Positions 7,859 through 15,327 of a DNA stretch of 44,589 nt are shown here, in pieces. Where the stretch lies: assembly GCF_009761815.1 (NCBI RefSeq), contig NZ_RWIN01000115.1:1-44589 (forward strand). The letters run 5' to 3'. The position numbers were made by a program, and so were the translations under genes. This DNA comes from Pseudomonas sp. PB120 (GTDB lineage Bacteria > Pseudomonadota > Gammaproteobacteria > Pseudomonadales > Pseudomonadaceae). Below the pieces are notes generated by a model. That model was given only the letters and a program-made list of their open reading frames with translations. It did not search any database and was not told the DNA's origin. Each line of letters begins with the position of its first letter. Positions within the stretch are counted from its first letter, which is position 1.

Positions 7859-8817
7859 CAGATGGCGTTTCGCAGGCTGAGGTTTTCCGGATGGGGTTGC
7901 AGGTAAACCTGCTGCGAGATGTACGGGTCCGGGTGTTGGCGGAAGTGATGCTTGAGCAGCGTCAGCGGCACGACCAGCGGTACGATGCCGTGGCGGTACT
8001 GGCCGATCACGTGCTGTACTTCCTGTTTGTCTTCGGCGCTGATGGCCTGTTTGAGATAACCGCTGATGTGCTGCAAGACGTTGGTGTGGGTGCGGCGGGT
8101 CGCGCATTTTTTCAGGGCGGCCATCAGCTCGCTGAAATAGCGCGGGCCCAGTTCATTGGGATCGGTCTGGCCCATGTTGCCCAGCAAATGCCCCAGGGCT
8201 TTGTATTGCACCGGGTTGTGGGCCATCAGCAGGTATTTATAGCGCGAGTGGAATTCGGTGAGGCCGCTGCGCGTCAGGCCTTTTTGCCGCAACTGTTGCC
8301 AGGCGCTGTAGGCGAATACGCGGGTGACAAAGTTTTCCCGCAGCACCGGGTCGTTGAGGCGGCCATCTTCTTCCACCGGCAGATCGGGATGCAACGCGCA
8401 AAAAGCCTGGGCATAGAGGCCACGGCCACCGCCGTCCACCGGTGCGCCATTGGCGTGGTAGACCTTGACCCGTTCCAGGCCGCACGAAGGGGATTTCTGC
8501 ATAAAGATGTAGCCGCAGAGATCACTCAGTTCTGCTGCCATTTTCTGACCGTAATCAATCAGCGGCCGAGTGACGTTGAGCGCGGGGTTGACCGTGCCGA
8601 CAGCGTCAGGTTGTTCGGGATTGCCTACCAGGCGGATCGGCTCCCGGGGAATACCCAGGCCGATGGCGACTTCCGGGCAGACGGGAACGAAATCGAAATA
8701 GTCGGTAAGGATACGACTGCACAGCCGCGATTCCTTGTGCCCGCCGTTGTAGCGCACTTCGGCCCCCATCAGGCAGGCGCTGATCGCAATTTTAGGTTTT
8801 GCGGGGGCGTGGGGCAT
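7858..8817 (-). CDS. DUF523 and DUF1722 (YbgA) fusion protein
   Basis: 319 residues. The N-terminal DUF523 domain shows ISACLMGAEVRYNGGHK (about 12-28), PVCPEVAIGLGIPREP and KSPSCGLERVKVY with conserved cysteines; the C-terminal DUF1722/YbgA domain starts near residue 195 (FHSRYKYLLMAHNP) and ends ISQQVYLQPHP. The fusion is commonly found beside photolyase genes and is suspected to act in DNA repair or photolyase function; this is not proven. It is the first gene of the operon: GAGG (8825-8828 on the complement) lies about 8 nt before the ATG and the promoter with two operators lies directly upstream. Confidence 0.93.
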   Translation of the reverse strand: MPHAPAKPKIAISACLMGAEVRYNGGHKESRLCSRILTDYFDFVPVCPEVAIGLGIPREPIRLVGNPEQPDAVGTVNPALNVTRPLIDYGQKMAAELSDLCGYIFMQKSPSCGLERVKVYHANGAPVDGGGRGLYAQAFCALHPDLPVEEDGRLNDPVLRENFVTRVFAYSAWQQLRQKGLTRSGLTEFHSRYKYLLMAHNPVQYKALGHLLGNMGQTDPNELGPRYFSELMAALKKCATRRTHTNVLQHISGYLKQAISAEDKQEVQHVIGQYRHGIVPLVVPLTLLKHHFRQHPDPYISQQVYLQPHPENLSLRNAI

Positions 8818-8839
8818 CGGAGCACCTCGAATCTAAACC

Positions 8840-8863
8840 TGTACAGCCTTTCGGTTCTGTACA
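8840..8863. promoter_or_regulatory. LitR-type operator O2: TGTACA-N12-TGTACA
   Basis: Two perfect TGTACA hexamers (8840-8845 and 8858-8863) separated by exactly 12 bp. It lies a few bases downstream of the predicted -10 element, over the start of the transcript, where a bound MerR dimer would block RNA polymerase. It agrees with the T(G/A)TACA-N12-TGTA(C/T)A consensus I recall for P. putida PplR proteins. Confidence 0.82.
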
Positions 8864-8874
8864 ACATGACCTTC

Positions 8875-8902
8875 ATCATAGATTCAAAGGTGTACAAGTC
8901 AA
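8875..8902 (-). promoter_or_regulatory. Sigma-70 promoter of the photolyase/lipid operon
   Basis: On the minus strand, TTGACT (complement of 8897-8902) is followed after 16 bp by TATGAT (complement of 8875-8880), a strong sigma-70 match. Operator O1 covers the -35 and operator O2 follows the -10. The predicted leader is about 50 nt before the ATG at 8817. Confidence 0.78.
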
Positions 8903-8914
8903 ATTTTTTGTATA
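8891..8914. promoter_or_regulatory. LitR-type operator O1: TGTACA-N12-TGTATA
   Basis: TGTACA (8891-8896) and TGTATA (8909-8914) with a 12-bp gap; the -35 hexamer lies inside the gap. Same 18-bp hexamer period as O2. The two operators with the promoter between them look like a repression cassette. Confidence 0.82.
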
Positions 8915-8930
8915 GGTTTTTGGGGGAGGT

Positions 8931-9033
8931 GTAGGAGCGAGCTTGCTCGCGAAAAACCTGAGGGTGCAGTGGGGTGTCAGGCCAATATCGTTATCGTTAA
9001 TGACCATCGCGAGCAGGCTCGCTCCTACAGGGG
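8931..9033. repeat. REP pair
   Basis: Inverted REP cores (GGAGCGAGCTTGCTCGCGA at the left, TCGCGAGCAGGCTCGCTCC at the right) about 50 bp apart, lying between the operator region and the TIGR02450 gene. It may act as a transcript end for that minus-strand gene. Confidence 0.85.
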
Positions 9034-9036
9034 ATC

Positions 9037-9252
9037 TTATTTCCAGCCGAGTATCCAGGCGTCGCTATTTCTAAGCGCATGCCAATTGAGTCGTTCACTG
9101 CGTTTCGTCAGCACCGCTTGAACTTCTACATCCAGCACGACGCCTTCCTCGTCACGGAACAACTCAGTCACCAAAAAGTGTTTTTCGCGGTTTTGCGGGT
9201 GGGCTGCTGTCCATTTCGACAGCAGCAACTTGCTGGGGTTGATGCGGTTCAT
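9037..9252 (-). CDS. TIGR02450 family Trp-rich small protein
   Basis: A 71-residue protein with PSKLLLSKWTAAHPQNREKH (residues 6-25), FLVTEL and a tryptophan-containing C terminus (LNWHALRNSDAWILGWK), matching the TIGR02450 family first noted in cyanobacteria and often found near cryptochrome/photolyase genes. Function unknown. The ATG overlaps the stop of the renalase-like gene by 4 bp, so both are expected from the operator-controlled promoter upstream at about 10260. The frame stays open further upstream but that part is the shadow of the renalase gene. Confidence 0.85.
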   Translation of the reverse strand: MNRINPSKLLLSKWTAAHPQNREKHFLVTELFRDEEGVVLDVEVQAVLTKRSERLNWHALRNSDAWILGWK

Positions 9253-10235
9253 TGCAGGTGCGCATGCAGCCTGCGGGCGGCTTCCTGGCCACTGAGCCAG
9301 GCACCTTCGACACGACCGGACAGGCACCAGTCGCCGCATACATACAGACCAAGATCGGCATCGGCCAGTACGCCCCATTCATGGCTGCTGGCGGGTCGGG
9401 CGTAGAGCCAGCGGTGGGCGAGGCTGAAGGTCGGGGCGGGCATGGAGTCGTGCAACAGTTCGGCGAAGGCACCGTGCAATTGCTCGATCACCGCTTCCTT
9501 GGGCAGGTCGATGTGTTGCCGGCTCCAGGCGCTGGTGGCGTGCAGCACCCAGGTGTCCATCTTGTTATCGCGCCCTGGTTTGCTGCGGTTGCGAGCCAGC
9601 CAATCGAGGGGGCTGTCCTGAACGAAGCAGCCTTCCATGGGGGTATCCAGCGGCGTATCGAACGCCAGCGCGACGGCCCAGGTGGGGTCCATTTTCACCC
9701 CGGCGGCGGCACCGGCGAGTTTCGGCGCGGAGGCCAGCAACGCCGTCGCCTGCGGGGCGGGGGTGGCAATCACCACATGGCTGAACGGCCCATGGGTAAA
9801 ACCTTCGGCGTCCTGCAGATGCCAGTGTTCTTCACCTCGATAGACCTCGGTGATGCGGCAGGCAAAATGCACTTCCAGGTCGCCGAGCAGGCCGCGCGTG
9901 ATGGCGCTCATGCGGGGGGTGCCGACCCAGCGAGTCTGCTCGTCCGGCGACAGGTTGAGCTGCCCGCCGTGGTAGGTGTAAAGCTGCGGCGTCCATTCGG
10001 CGACCCAGCCGTTGGCTTGCCAGCGCTGGACTTCCGTCACGAAGCGACGATCACGGGCGGTGAAATATTGTGCGCCCATGTCCAGCGCACCGGCATCGCT
10101 GCGCTTGCTCGACATGCGACCGCCGCTGCCCCGGCTTTTATCGAACAGTTGAACGACATACCCGGTCTCGGTAAGCGCCTGGGCGGCTGAAAGCCCGGCG
10201 ATGCCGGTGCCAATGATTGCGATAGGTACAGTCAT
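9249..10235 (-). CDS. Renalase-like FAD-dependent oxidoreductase
   Basis: 328 residues with an N-terminal FAD motif (IAIIGTGIAGLSAAQAL, about 5-21), the RGSGGRMSSKR phosphate loop, MGAQYFTARD, and a C-terminal YVCGDWCLSGRVEGAWLSG FAD contact. The whole sequence closely resembles the bacterial renalase of P. savastanoi pv. phaseolicola as I remember it, which oxidises off-pathway dihydro isomers of NAD(P)H back to NAD(P)+. The start at 10235 follows an AGGCCCC-type leader and puts the FAD motif at the N terminus. It overlaps the TIGR02450 gene by 4 bp. Its promoter carries a LitR-type operator, so it is probably co-regulated with photolyase. Confidence 0.88.
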   Translation of the reverse strand: MTVPIAIIGTGIAGLSAAQALTETGYVVQLFDKSRGSGGRMSSKRSDAGALDMGAQYFTARDRRFVTEVQRWQANGWVAEWTPQLYTYHGGQLNLSPDEQTRWVGTPRMSAITRGLLGDLEVHFACRITEVYRGEEHWHLQDAEGFTHGPFSHVVIATPAPQATALLASAPKLAGAAAGVKMDPTWAVALAFDTPLDTPMEGCFVQDSPLDWLARNRSKPGRDNKMDTWVLHATSAWSRQHIDLPKEAVIEQLHGAFAELLHDSMPAPTFSLAHRWLYARPASSHEWGVLADADLGLYVCGDWCLSGRVEGAWLSGQEAARRLHAHLQ

Positions 10236-10255
10236 AGGGGCCTCGTTTACCTTTC

Positions 10256-10306
10256 TGTACAGACTACGCCGTGGATGAAACCTGTACAATATTGTTTTTT
10301 GGTATA
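10256..10306 (-). promoter_or_regulatory. Operator/promoter region of the renalase-like operon
   Basis: TGTACA at 10283-10288 and GGTATA at 10301-10306 are 12 bp apart (one mismatch to the LitR consensus), and a third perfect TGTACA lies at 10256-10261. On the minus strand TTGTAC (complement of 10284-10289) with a 17-bp spacer and TAGTCT (complement of 10261-10266) can serve as -35 and -10. The layout, an operator over the -35 and a half-site at the -10/start, echoes the promoter at 8840-8914. Confidence 0.65.
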
Positions 10307-10431
10307 ACTTTTATCGTTCTGGTTTTGACGGCTTGGCCTATTGTTATTCACAGAGCCTGCCCGATACCAAAGATCCCTGCTTATAAAAATAGACTAGTGA
10401 ACAGGGTAAAACGCCACGCGAGGAAGAAGTC

Positions 10432-11334
10432 ATGCACATATTGCTGACCGGCGGTACTGGTTTGATAGGACGTCAACTCTGCCGACTCTGGCTGAGTCAG
10501 GGCCATAGCCTGACCGTCTGGAGTCGCAAGCCTGCCACTGTCGCGAAACTGTGTGGCGCTTCGGTGCGTGGCATTGCCCGACTCGAGGACCTCGCTCAGG
10601 AGCCGGTCGATGCAATCATCAATCTGGCGGGCGCCCCGATTGCCGACCGGCCCTGGACCTCCCGGCGCAAAGCGTTGCTCTGGAGCAGCCGCATTACCCT
10701 GACTGAAACCCTGCTGACCTGGCTCGAAACCCGCGAGCAGAAACCTCAAGTCCTGATCTCCGGCTCCGCCATTGGCTGGTATGGCGACGGTGGCGAGCGC
10801 GAACTGACTGAACAATCTCCGCCCGTTATCGACGATTTCGCCAGTCAGTTGTGCATAGCCTGGGAAGAGACTGCCCAGCGCGCCGAAGCCTTGGGTGTGC
10901 GCGTTATCCTGATTCGCACCGGGCTGGTGTTGTCGGCCGAGGGCGGCTTTTTGTCGCGGCTGTTGCTGCCGTTCAAACTGGGGCTGGGCGGGCCTCTGGG
11001 CAGTGGTCGGCAGTGGATGCCATGGATCCATATCGACGATCAAATTGCCCTGATTGATTTTCTTCTGCATCAGAATGAGGCCAGCGGTCCTTATAATGCC
11101 TGCGCGCCAAAACCGGTACGCAATCGCGAGTTCGCCAAAACGTTGGGCAGCGTGCTGCATCGCCCGGCGTTCATGCCCATGCCAGCCCTGGCCTTGAAGG
11201 TCGGCCTGGGCGAATTGTCTTTGCTGTTGCTGGGTGGCCAGAAAGCCTTGCCGGCTCGCTTGCTGGAAGCGGGTTTCACCTTCCGGTTCAATGATTTGCG
11301 CGCGGCTTTGGACGACTTGTCCAGCCGCCTTTGA
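10432..11334 (+). CDS. TIGR01777 family NAD-dependent epimerase (YfcH-like)
   Basis: 300 residues with an N-terminal Rossmann motif (ILLTGGTGLIGRQL, 3-16), NLAGAPIADRPW (about 64-75), ISGSAIGWYGD and a C-terminal DUF1731-type part (QKALPARLLEAGFTFRFNDL). This is the extended SDR family of E. coli YfcH, with unknown substrate. ATG 10432 is preceded by a GAGGAAG ribosome site. hemH starts 13 bp downstream, so the two are co-transcribed; the link with heme synthesis is conserved in pseudomonads but unexplained. Confidence 0.92.
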   Translation: MHILLTGGTGLIGRQLCRLWLSQGHSLTVWSRKPATVAKLCGASVRGIARLEDLAQEPVDAIINLAGAPIADRPWTSRRKALLWSSRITLTETLLTWLETREQKPQVLISGSAIGWYGDGGERELTEQSPPVIDDFASQLCIAWEETAQRAEALGVRVILIRTGLVLSAEGGFLSRLLLPFKLGLGGPLGSGRQWMPWIHIDDQIALIDFLLHQNEASGPYNACAPKPVRNREFAKTLGSVLHRPAFMPMPALALKVGLGELSLLLLGGQKALPARLLEAGFTFRFNDLRAALDDLSSRL

Positions 11335-11347
11335 AATAGGACGTTGC

Positions 11348-12373
11348 ATGACCGATCACGCGTTGCTTCTGGTCAACCTCGGCTCGCCTGCCTCCACATC
11401 GGTGGCGGATGTGCGCAGTTACCTCAATCAATTTCTGATGGACCCGTACGTTATCGACTTGCCATGGCCGGTGCGGCGTTTACTGGTTTCGCTGATCCTG
11501 ATCAAGCGTCCGGAGCAGTCAGCCCATGCCTACGCATCGATCTGGTGGAAGGAGGGCTCGCCACTGGTGGTGCTCAGCCGTCGCCTGCAACACGCCATGA
11601 CCGCCGAGTGGACCCAGGGCCCGGTCGAGTTGGCGATGCGTTATGGCGAACCGTCGATTGAATCGAAACTGCTGCAACTGGCGGCTCAAGGCTGCAAAAA
11701 AATCACCCTCGCACCGCTTTATCCACAGTTCGCCGACAGCACCGTGACCACGGTGATCGAGGAAGCGAGGCGGGTGGTGCGGGAGAAGAATCTCGACGTG
11801 CAGTTCTCGATTCTCCAGCCGTTTTATGATCAGCCGGAATACCTCGATGCACTGGTGGCCAGCGCCAAGCCTTATCTGGAGCAGGATTATGATCACCTGT
11901 TGCTCAGCTTCCACGGGTTGCCCGAACGGCACCTGACAAAGCTGGACCCGACGGGGCAGCACTGCTTCAAAAATGAAGACTGCTGCAAGCATGCATCGCC
12001 GCAAGTGTTAGCCACCTGCTACCGCGCTCAATGCCTGCGCACGGCTTCCGAGTTCGCCAAGCGCATGGGACTCCCGGACGGCAAGTGGTCGGTGTCGTTC
12101 CAGTCGCGTCTGGGGCGGGCGAAATGGATCGAACCCTACACCGAGGCTCGCCTTGATGAGTTGGCTGGAATGGGCGTGAAGAAAGTGCTGGTGATGTGCC
12201 CGGCCTTCGTGGCCGATTGCATCGAGACGCTTGAAGAAATCGGTGATCGCGGGAAGGAATTGTTTCGCGAGGCGGGAGGAGATGAGTTGGTCTTGGTGCC
12301 GTGTCTCAACGATGACCCGCGGTGGGCGCGGGCGTTGAACAGGCTGTGCGAACGAGCGCCGTTAGCCCTGTAG
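11348..12373 (+). CDS. hemH: Ferrochelatase
   Basis: 341 residues; inserts Fe2+ into protoporphyrin IX in the last step of protoheme synthesis. Family features: LLVNLGSP near the N terminus (about 6-13), YPQFADSTVTT, LLSFHGLPERHLTK with the conserved catalytic His, and SFQSRLGRAKWIEPYTE. Length is normal for proteobacterial HemH. The ATG at 11348 lies after AGGACG; the longer open frame upstream overlaps the epimerase gene and is not used. Its product faces a REP pair that separates it from the converging uraA. Confidence 0.97.
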   Translation: MTDHALLLVNLGSPASTSVADVRSYLNQFLMDPYVIDLPWPVRRLLVSLILIKRPEQSAHAYASIWWKEGSPLVVLSRRLQHAMTAEWTQGPVELAMRYGEPSIESKLLQLAAQGCKKITLAPLYPQFADSTVTTVIEEARRVVREKNLDVQFSILQPFYDQPEYLDALVASAKPYLEQDYDHLLLSFHGLPERHLTKLDPTGQHCFKNEDCCKHASPQVLATCYRAQCLRTASEFAKRMGLPDGKWSVSFQSRLGRAKWIEPYTEARLDELAGMGVKKVLVMCPAFVADCIETLEEIGDRGKELFREAGGDELVLVPCLNDDPRWARALNRLCERAPLAL

Positions 12374-12382
12374 TACACAAAC

Positions 12383-12495
12383 TGTGGCGAGGGAGCTCGC
12401 TCCCGCTTGAGTGCGCAGCACGCACAAAATTTTCAGCGGCTGCGAAAATTTTAGGGCCGCTTCGCGGCCCAGCGGGAGCGAGCTCCCTCGCCACA
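12383..12495. repeat. Long inverted repeat element, GCGAGGGAGC family (copy 1)
   Basis: About 113 bp with outer arms TGTGGCGAGGGAGC / GCTCCCTCGCCACA and inner arms around AGCGGGAGC/GCTCCCGCTT, plus AAAATTTT motifs in the middle. It lies between converging hemH and uraA. It is about 80-90 percent identical by eye to the copy at 16194-16305 and shares its ends with copies at 20469 and 29432. Confidence 0.85.
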
Positions 12496-12510
12496 GGGAG
12501 TGGTGTGCGG

Positions 12511-13791
12511 TTACAACAACGGCTCATCCGCCTTCTTGTGCTTCCAGCTATCATTGCCCGGCAACAACAGGTTCAGCGCAATCGCCACCACCGCGCACAA
12601 CGCGATGCCTTTGAGGCCGAAATCGTCCGGACCGGTGCCGGTGCCGACCAAAACGCCGCCAATCCCGAACACCAGGGTCACCGACACAATCACCAGATTG
12701 CGGGCTTCGCCCAGGTCGATCTTGTGGCGAATCAGCGTGTTCATCCCCACGGCCGCAATCGAGCCGAACAACAGGCACAGAATCCCGCCCATCACCGGCA
12801 CAGGAATGCTCTGCAGCAGTGCACCGAACTTGCCGATGAACGCCAGACTGATAGCGAAGATCGCCGCCCAGGTCATGATTTTCGGGTTGTAGTTCTTGGT
12901 CAGCATCACCGCGCCCGTCACTTCGGCGTAGGTGGTGTTCGGTGGACCGCCGAACAGGCCCGCTGCGGTGGTGGCAATGCCATCGCCGAGCAGCGTGCGG
13001 TGCAGGCCGGGCTTCTTCAGGTAATCGCGACCGGTCACGCTGCCGACGGCGATCACGCCACCGATGTGCTCGATAGCCGGGGCCAGGGCCACCGGAACGA
13101 TGAACAGAATCGCCTGCCAGTTGAATTCAGGCGCCGTGAAGTGCGGAATCGCGAACCACGGTGCCGCGGCAATTTTCGCGGTATCCACCACGCCGAAGTA
13201 GAAGGCCATGGCGAAACCGACCAGTACGCCGGAGATGATCGGTACCAGGCGGAAAATGCCCTTGCCGAACACGGCAACGATCAGCGTGGTCAGCAGCGCG
13301 GGCATCGAGATCAGCATCGCGGTCTGGTAATGAATCAGCTCGGAGCCATCACCCGCCTTGCCCATCGCCATGTTGGCGGCGATAGGTGCCATGGCCAGGC
13401 CGATGGAGATGATCACCGGACCAATCACCACCGGTGGCAGCAAGCGGTCGATGAACCCGGTGCCTTTGATCTTCACGGCCAGGCCGAGGAAGGTGTAGAC
13501 GAATCCGGCCGCCATCACGCCGCCCATGGTCGCCGCGAGGCCGAACTGGCCCTTGGCGAGAATGATCGGGGTAATAAAGGCGAAGCTTGACGCCAGGAAC
13601 ACCGGCACCTGACGCCCGGTGACGATCTGGAACAGGATCGTCCCCAGGCCGGCGGTGAACAGCGCCACGTTAGGGTCAAGGCCGGTAATCAGCGGCATCA
13701 ACACCAGCGCGCCGAACGCGACGAACAGCATCTGTGCGCCAGACAACACCGTGCGCCAGAGCGGATCGTTGAACTCCTGCTGCATGCTCAA
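12511..13791 (-). CDS. uraA: Uracil permease / xanthine-uracil symporter
   Basis: 426 residues, nucleobase:cation symporter-2 family with about 14 hydrophobic segments. Signature regions: FLASSFAFITPI (about 65-76), the APAIEHIGGVIAVGSVTGRDY loop with the conserved Glu of TM8, and GGPPNTTYAEVTGA with the TM10 substrate residue. It imports uracil (inner membrane) to supply Upp. The start overlaps the upp stop by 4 bp, so upp-uraA is a coupled salvage operon. Confidence 0.94.
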   Translation of the reverse strand: MSMQQEFNDPLWRTVLSGAQMLFVAFGALVLMPLITGLDPNVALFTAGLGTILFQIVTGRQVPVFLASSFAFITPIILAKGQFGLAATMGGVMAAGFVYTFLGLAVKIKGTGFIDRLLPPVVIGPVIISIGLAMAPIAANMAMGKAGDGSELIHYQTAMLISMPALLTTLIVAVFGKGIFRLVPIISGVLVGFAMAFYFGVVDTAKIAAAPWFAIPHFTAPEFNWQAILFIVPVALAPAIEHIGGVIAVGSVTGRDYLKKPGLHRTLLGDGIATTAAGLFGGPPNTTYAEVTGAVMLTKNYNPKIMTWAAIFAISLAFIGKFGALLQSIPVPVMGGILCLLFGSIAAVGMNTLIRHKIDLGEARNLVIVSVTLVFGIGGVLVGTGTGPDDFGLKGIALCAVVAIALNLLLPGNDSWKHKKADEPLL

Positions 13792-14426
13792 GCGTCCTTC
13801 TGCTTGGTGCCGAAGATCTTGTCCCCGGCATCGCCCAGGCCTGGGATGATGTAACCGTGCTCGTTGAGTTTCTCGTCAATGGACGCGGTGTAGATGGTCA
13901 CGTCCGGGTGAGCCTTTTCTACGGCAGCGATGCCTTCCGGCGCGGCCACCAGGACCATCGCGCGGATATCGCGGCAACCGGCCTTTTTCAGCAGGTCGAT
14001 GGTGGCGACCATCGAGCTGCCGGTGGCGAGCATCGGGTCGATGATCATGGCCAGGCGCTCGTTGATTTCCGGAACCAGTTTTTCCAGATAGGTGTGGGCC
14101 TGCAGGGTCTGCTCGTTGCGGGCCACGCCCACGGCGCTGACTTTGGCGCCCGGGATCAGGCTCAGCACGCCTTCGAGCATGCCGATACCGGCGCGCAGGA
14201 TCGGTACTACAGTAATTTTCTTGCCGGCGATTTTCTCGACCGACACAGTACCGGCCCAACCTTCGATATCGTAGGTTTCCAGGGGCAGGTCTTTGGTAGC
14301 TTCATAGGTCAGCAGGGCGCCGACTTCCTGAGCGAGCTCGCGGAAATTCTTGGTGCTGATGTCTGCACGGCGCATTAGGCCAAGTTTATGACGGATCAGC
14401 GGGTGGCGGATCTCGAGGATGGGCAT
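13788..14426 (-). CDS. upp: Uracil phosphoribosyltransferase
   Basis: 212 residues; converts uracil and PRPP to UMP. Family markers: PLIRHKLGLMRR (about 9-20), ILRAGIGMLEGV, IDPMLATGSSM (PRPP loop, about 129-139) and the C-terminal YIIPGLGDAGDKIFGT uracil-binding segment. The ATG at 14426 gives the usual MPILEIRHP start. The gene is the first of the upp-uraA operon and is divergent from the hypoxanthine phosphoribosyltransferase gene, with 163 bp between them. Confidence 0.97.
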   Translation of the reverse strand: MPILEIRHPLIRHKLGLMRRADISTKNFRELAQEVGALLTYEATKDLPLETYDIEGWAGTVSVEKIAGKKITVVPILRAGIGMLEGVLSLIPGAKVSAVGVARNEQTLQAHTYLEKLVPEINERLAMIIDPMLATGSSMVATIDLLKKAGCRDIRAMVLVAAPEGIAAVEKAHPDVTIYTASIDEKLNEHGYIIPGLGDAGDKIFGTKQKDA

Positions 14427-14589
14427 GGGAAAGGCTCCGGCGGCGGGCAAAAAAACCGGCCTAGATTAATCTATCCGAGGGTGTTGTCCTATAGACATAG
14501 AGTACGTTAGTCCACAAACGCTTGATCTGACCGTGCGGGATGCGTACCTTTGCCCGCTTTTCCGAATCCGCAACCCCCTGGAGAGCGCC

Positions 14590-15147
14590 ATGTCCGCTGA
14601 TCTCGAGCATATCCGTCAAATCATGCGAGAGGCTGACTGCCTGTACACCGAAGCTGAAGTCGAGGCGGCCATCGCCCGCGTCGGTGCGCACATCAACGAA
14701 CAACTGGCCGACACTAACCCGGTGGTGTTCTGTGTGATGAACGGCGGCCTGATTTTCGCCGGCAAGCTGCTCACCCATTTGCAATTCCCGCTGGAGGCGT
14801 CCTACCTGCACGCCACCCGCTATCGCAACGAAACCAGCGGCGGCGAGCTGTTCTGGAAGGCCAAGCCGGAAGTGTCGTTCATCGACCGTGACGTGCTGAT
14901 CATCGACGACATCCTCGACGAAGGGCACACCCTCGGCGCGATCATCGACTTCTGCAAACATGCCGGCGCGCGCAAAGTGCACACCGCCGTGCTGATCGAC
15001 AAGGACCACGACCGCAAGGCTCGCCCGGACCTGAAAGCCGATTTCGTCGGTTTGCCGTGCATCGACCGTTACATCTTCGGTTATGGCATGGACTACAAAG
15101 GCTACTGGCGCAACGCCAACGGGATTTTTGCCGTTAAAGGCATGTAA
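14590..15147 (+). CDS. hpt: Hypoxanthine-guanine phosphoribosyltransferase
   Basis: 185 residues of the type I phosphoribosyltransferase fold with the PRPP-binding segment VLIIDDILDEGHTLGAI (about 100-116) and the purine-side segment FVGLPCIDRYIFGYGMDYKGYWRN. The latter with the DYKG motif fits hypoxanthine/guanine rather than adenine. It salvages hypoxanthine and guanine to IMP/GMP in the cytoplasm. The ATG at 14590 follows GGAGAGCG. It is transcribed away from upp, giving a salvage cluster for both purines and pyrimidines. Confidence 0.88.
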   Translation: MSADLEHIRQIMREADCLYTEAEVEAAIARVGAHINEQLADTNPVVFCVMNGGLIFAGKLLTHLQFPLEASYLHATRYRNETSGGELFWKAKPEVSFIDRDVLIIDDILDEGHTLGAIIDFCKHAGARKVHTAVLIDKDHDRKARPDLKADFVGLPCIDRYIFGYGMDYKGYWRNANGIFAVKGM

Positions 15148-15166
15148 GCCCCAGCGCCAAACCCCT

Positions 15167-15260
15167 TGTGGGAGTGAGCCTGCTCGCGATTACGGCCTGT
15201 CTGACACATATATGTTAAGTGTGCCGACGCTATCGCGAGCAGGCTCGCTCCTACAGGGGG
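15167..15260. repeat. REP pair
   Basis: Inverted REP cores (GTGGGAGTGAGCCTGCTCGC and GCGAGCAGGCTCGCTCCTAC) around a GTCTGACACAT.ATGTTAAGTGTGCCGAC spacer. It follows hpt and may stabilise the end of its transcript; no other terminator is visible before the next gene. Confidence 0.85.
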
Positions 15261-15327
15261 CTGTGTCCACAGACGTATTTTCATACGCCCATGTTAGAGT
15301 GCCCGGCCCCGCCCTCCGGAGCCCGTC

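Noticed and set aside
446..8817. An ECF sigma factor/ChrR anti-sigma pair controlling the lipid module
   Set aside because: None of the genes in the window encodes such a pair, and the only promoter with clear elements is of sigma-70 type with LitR-like operators.
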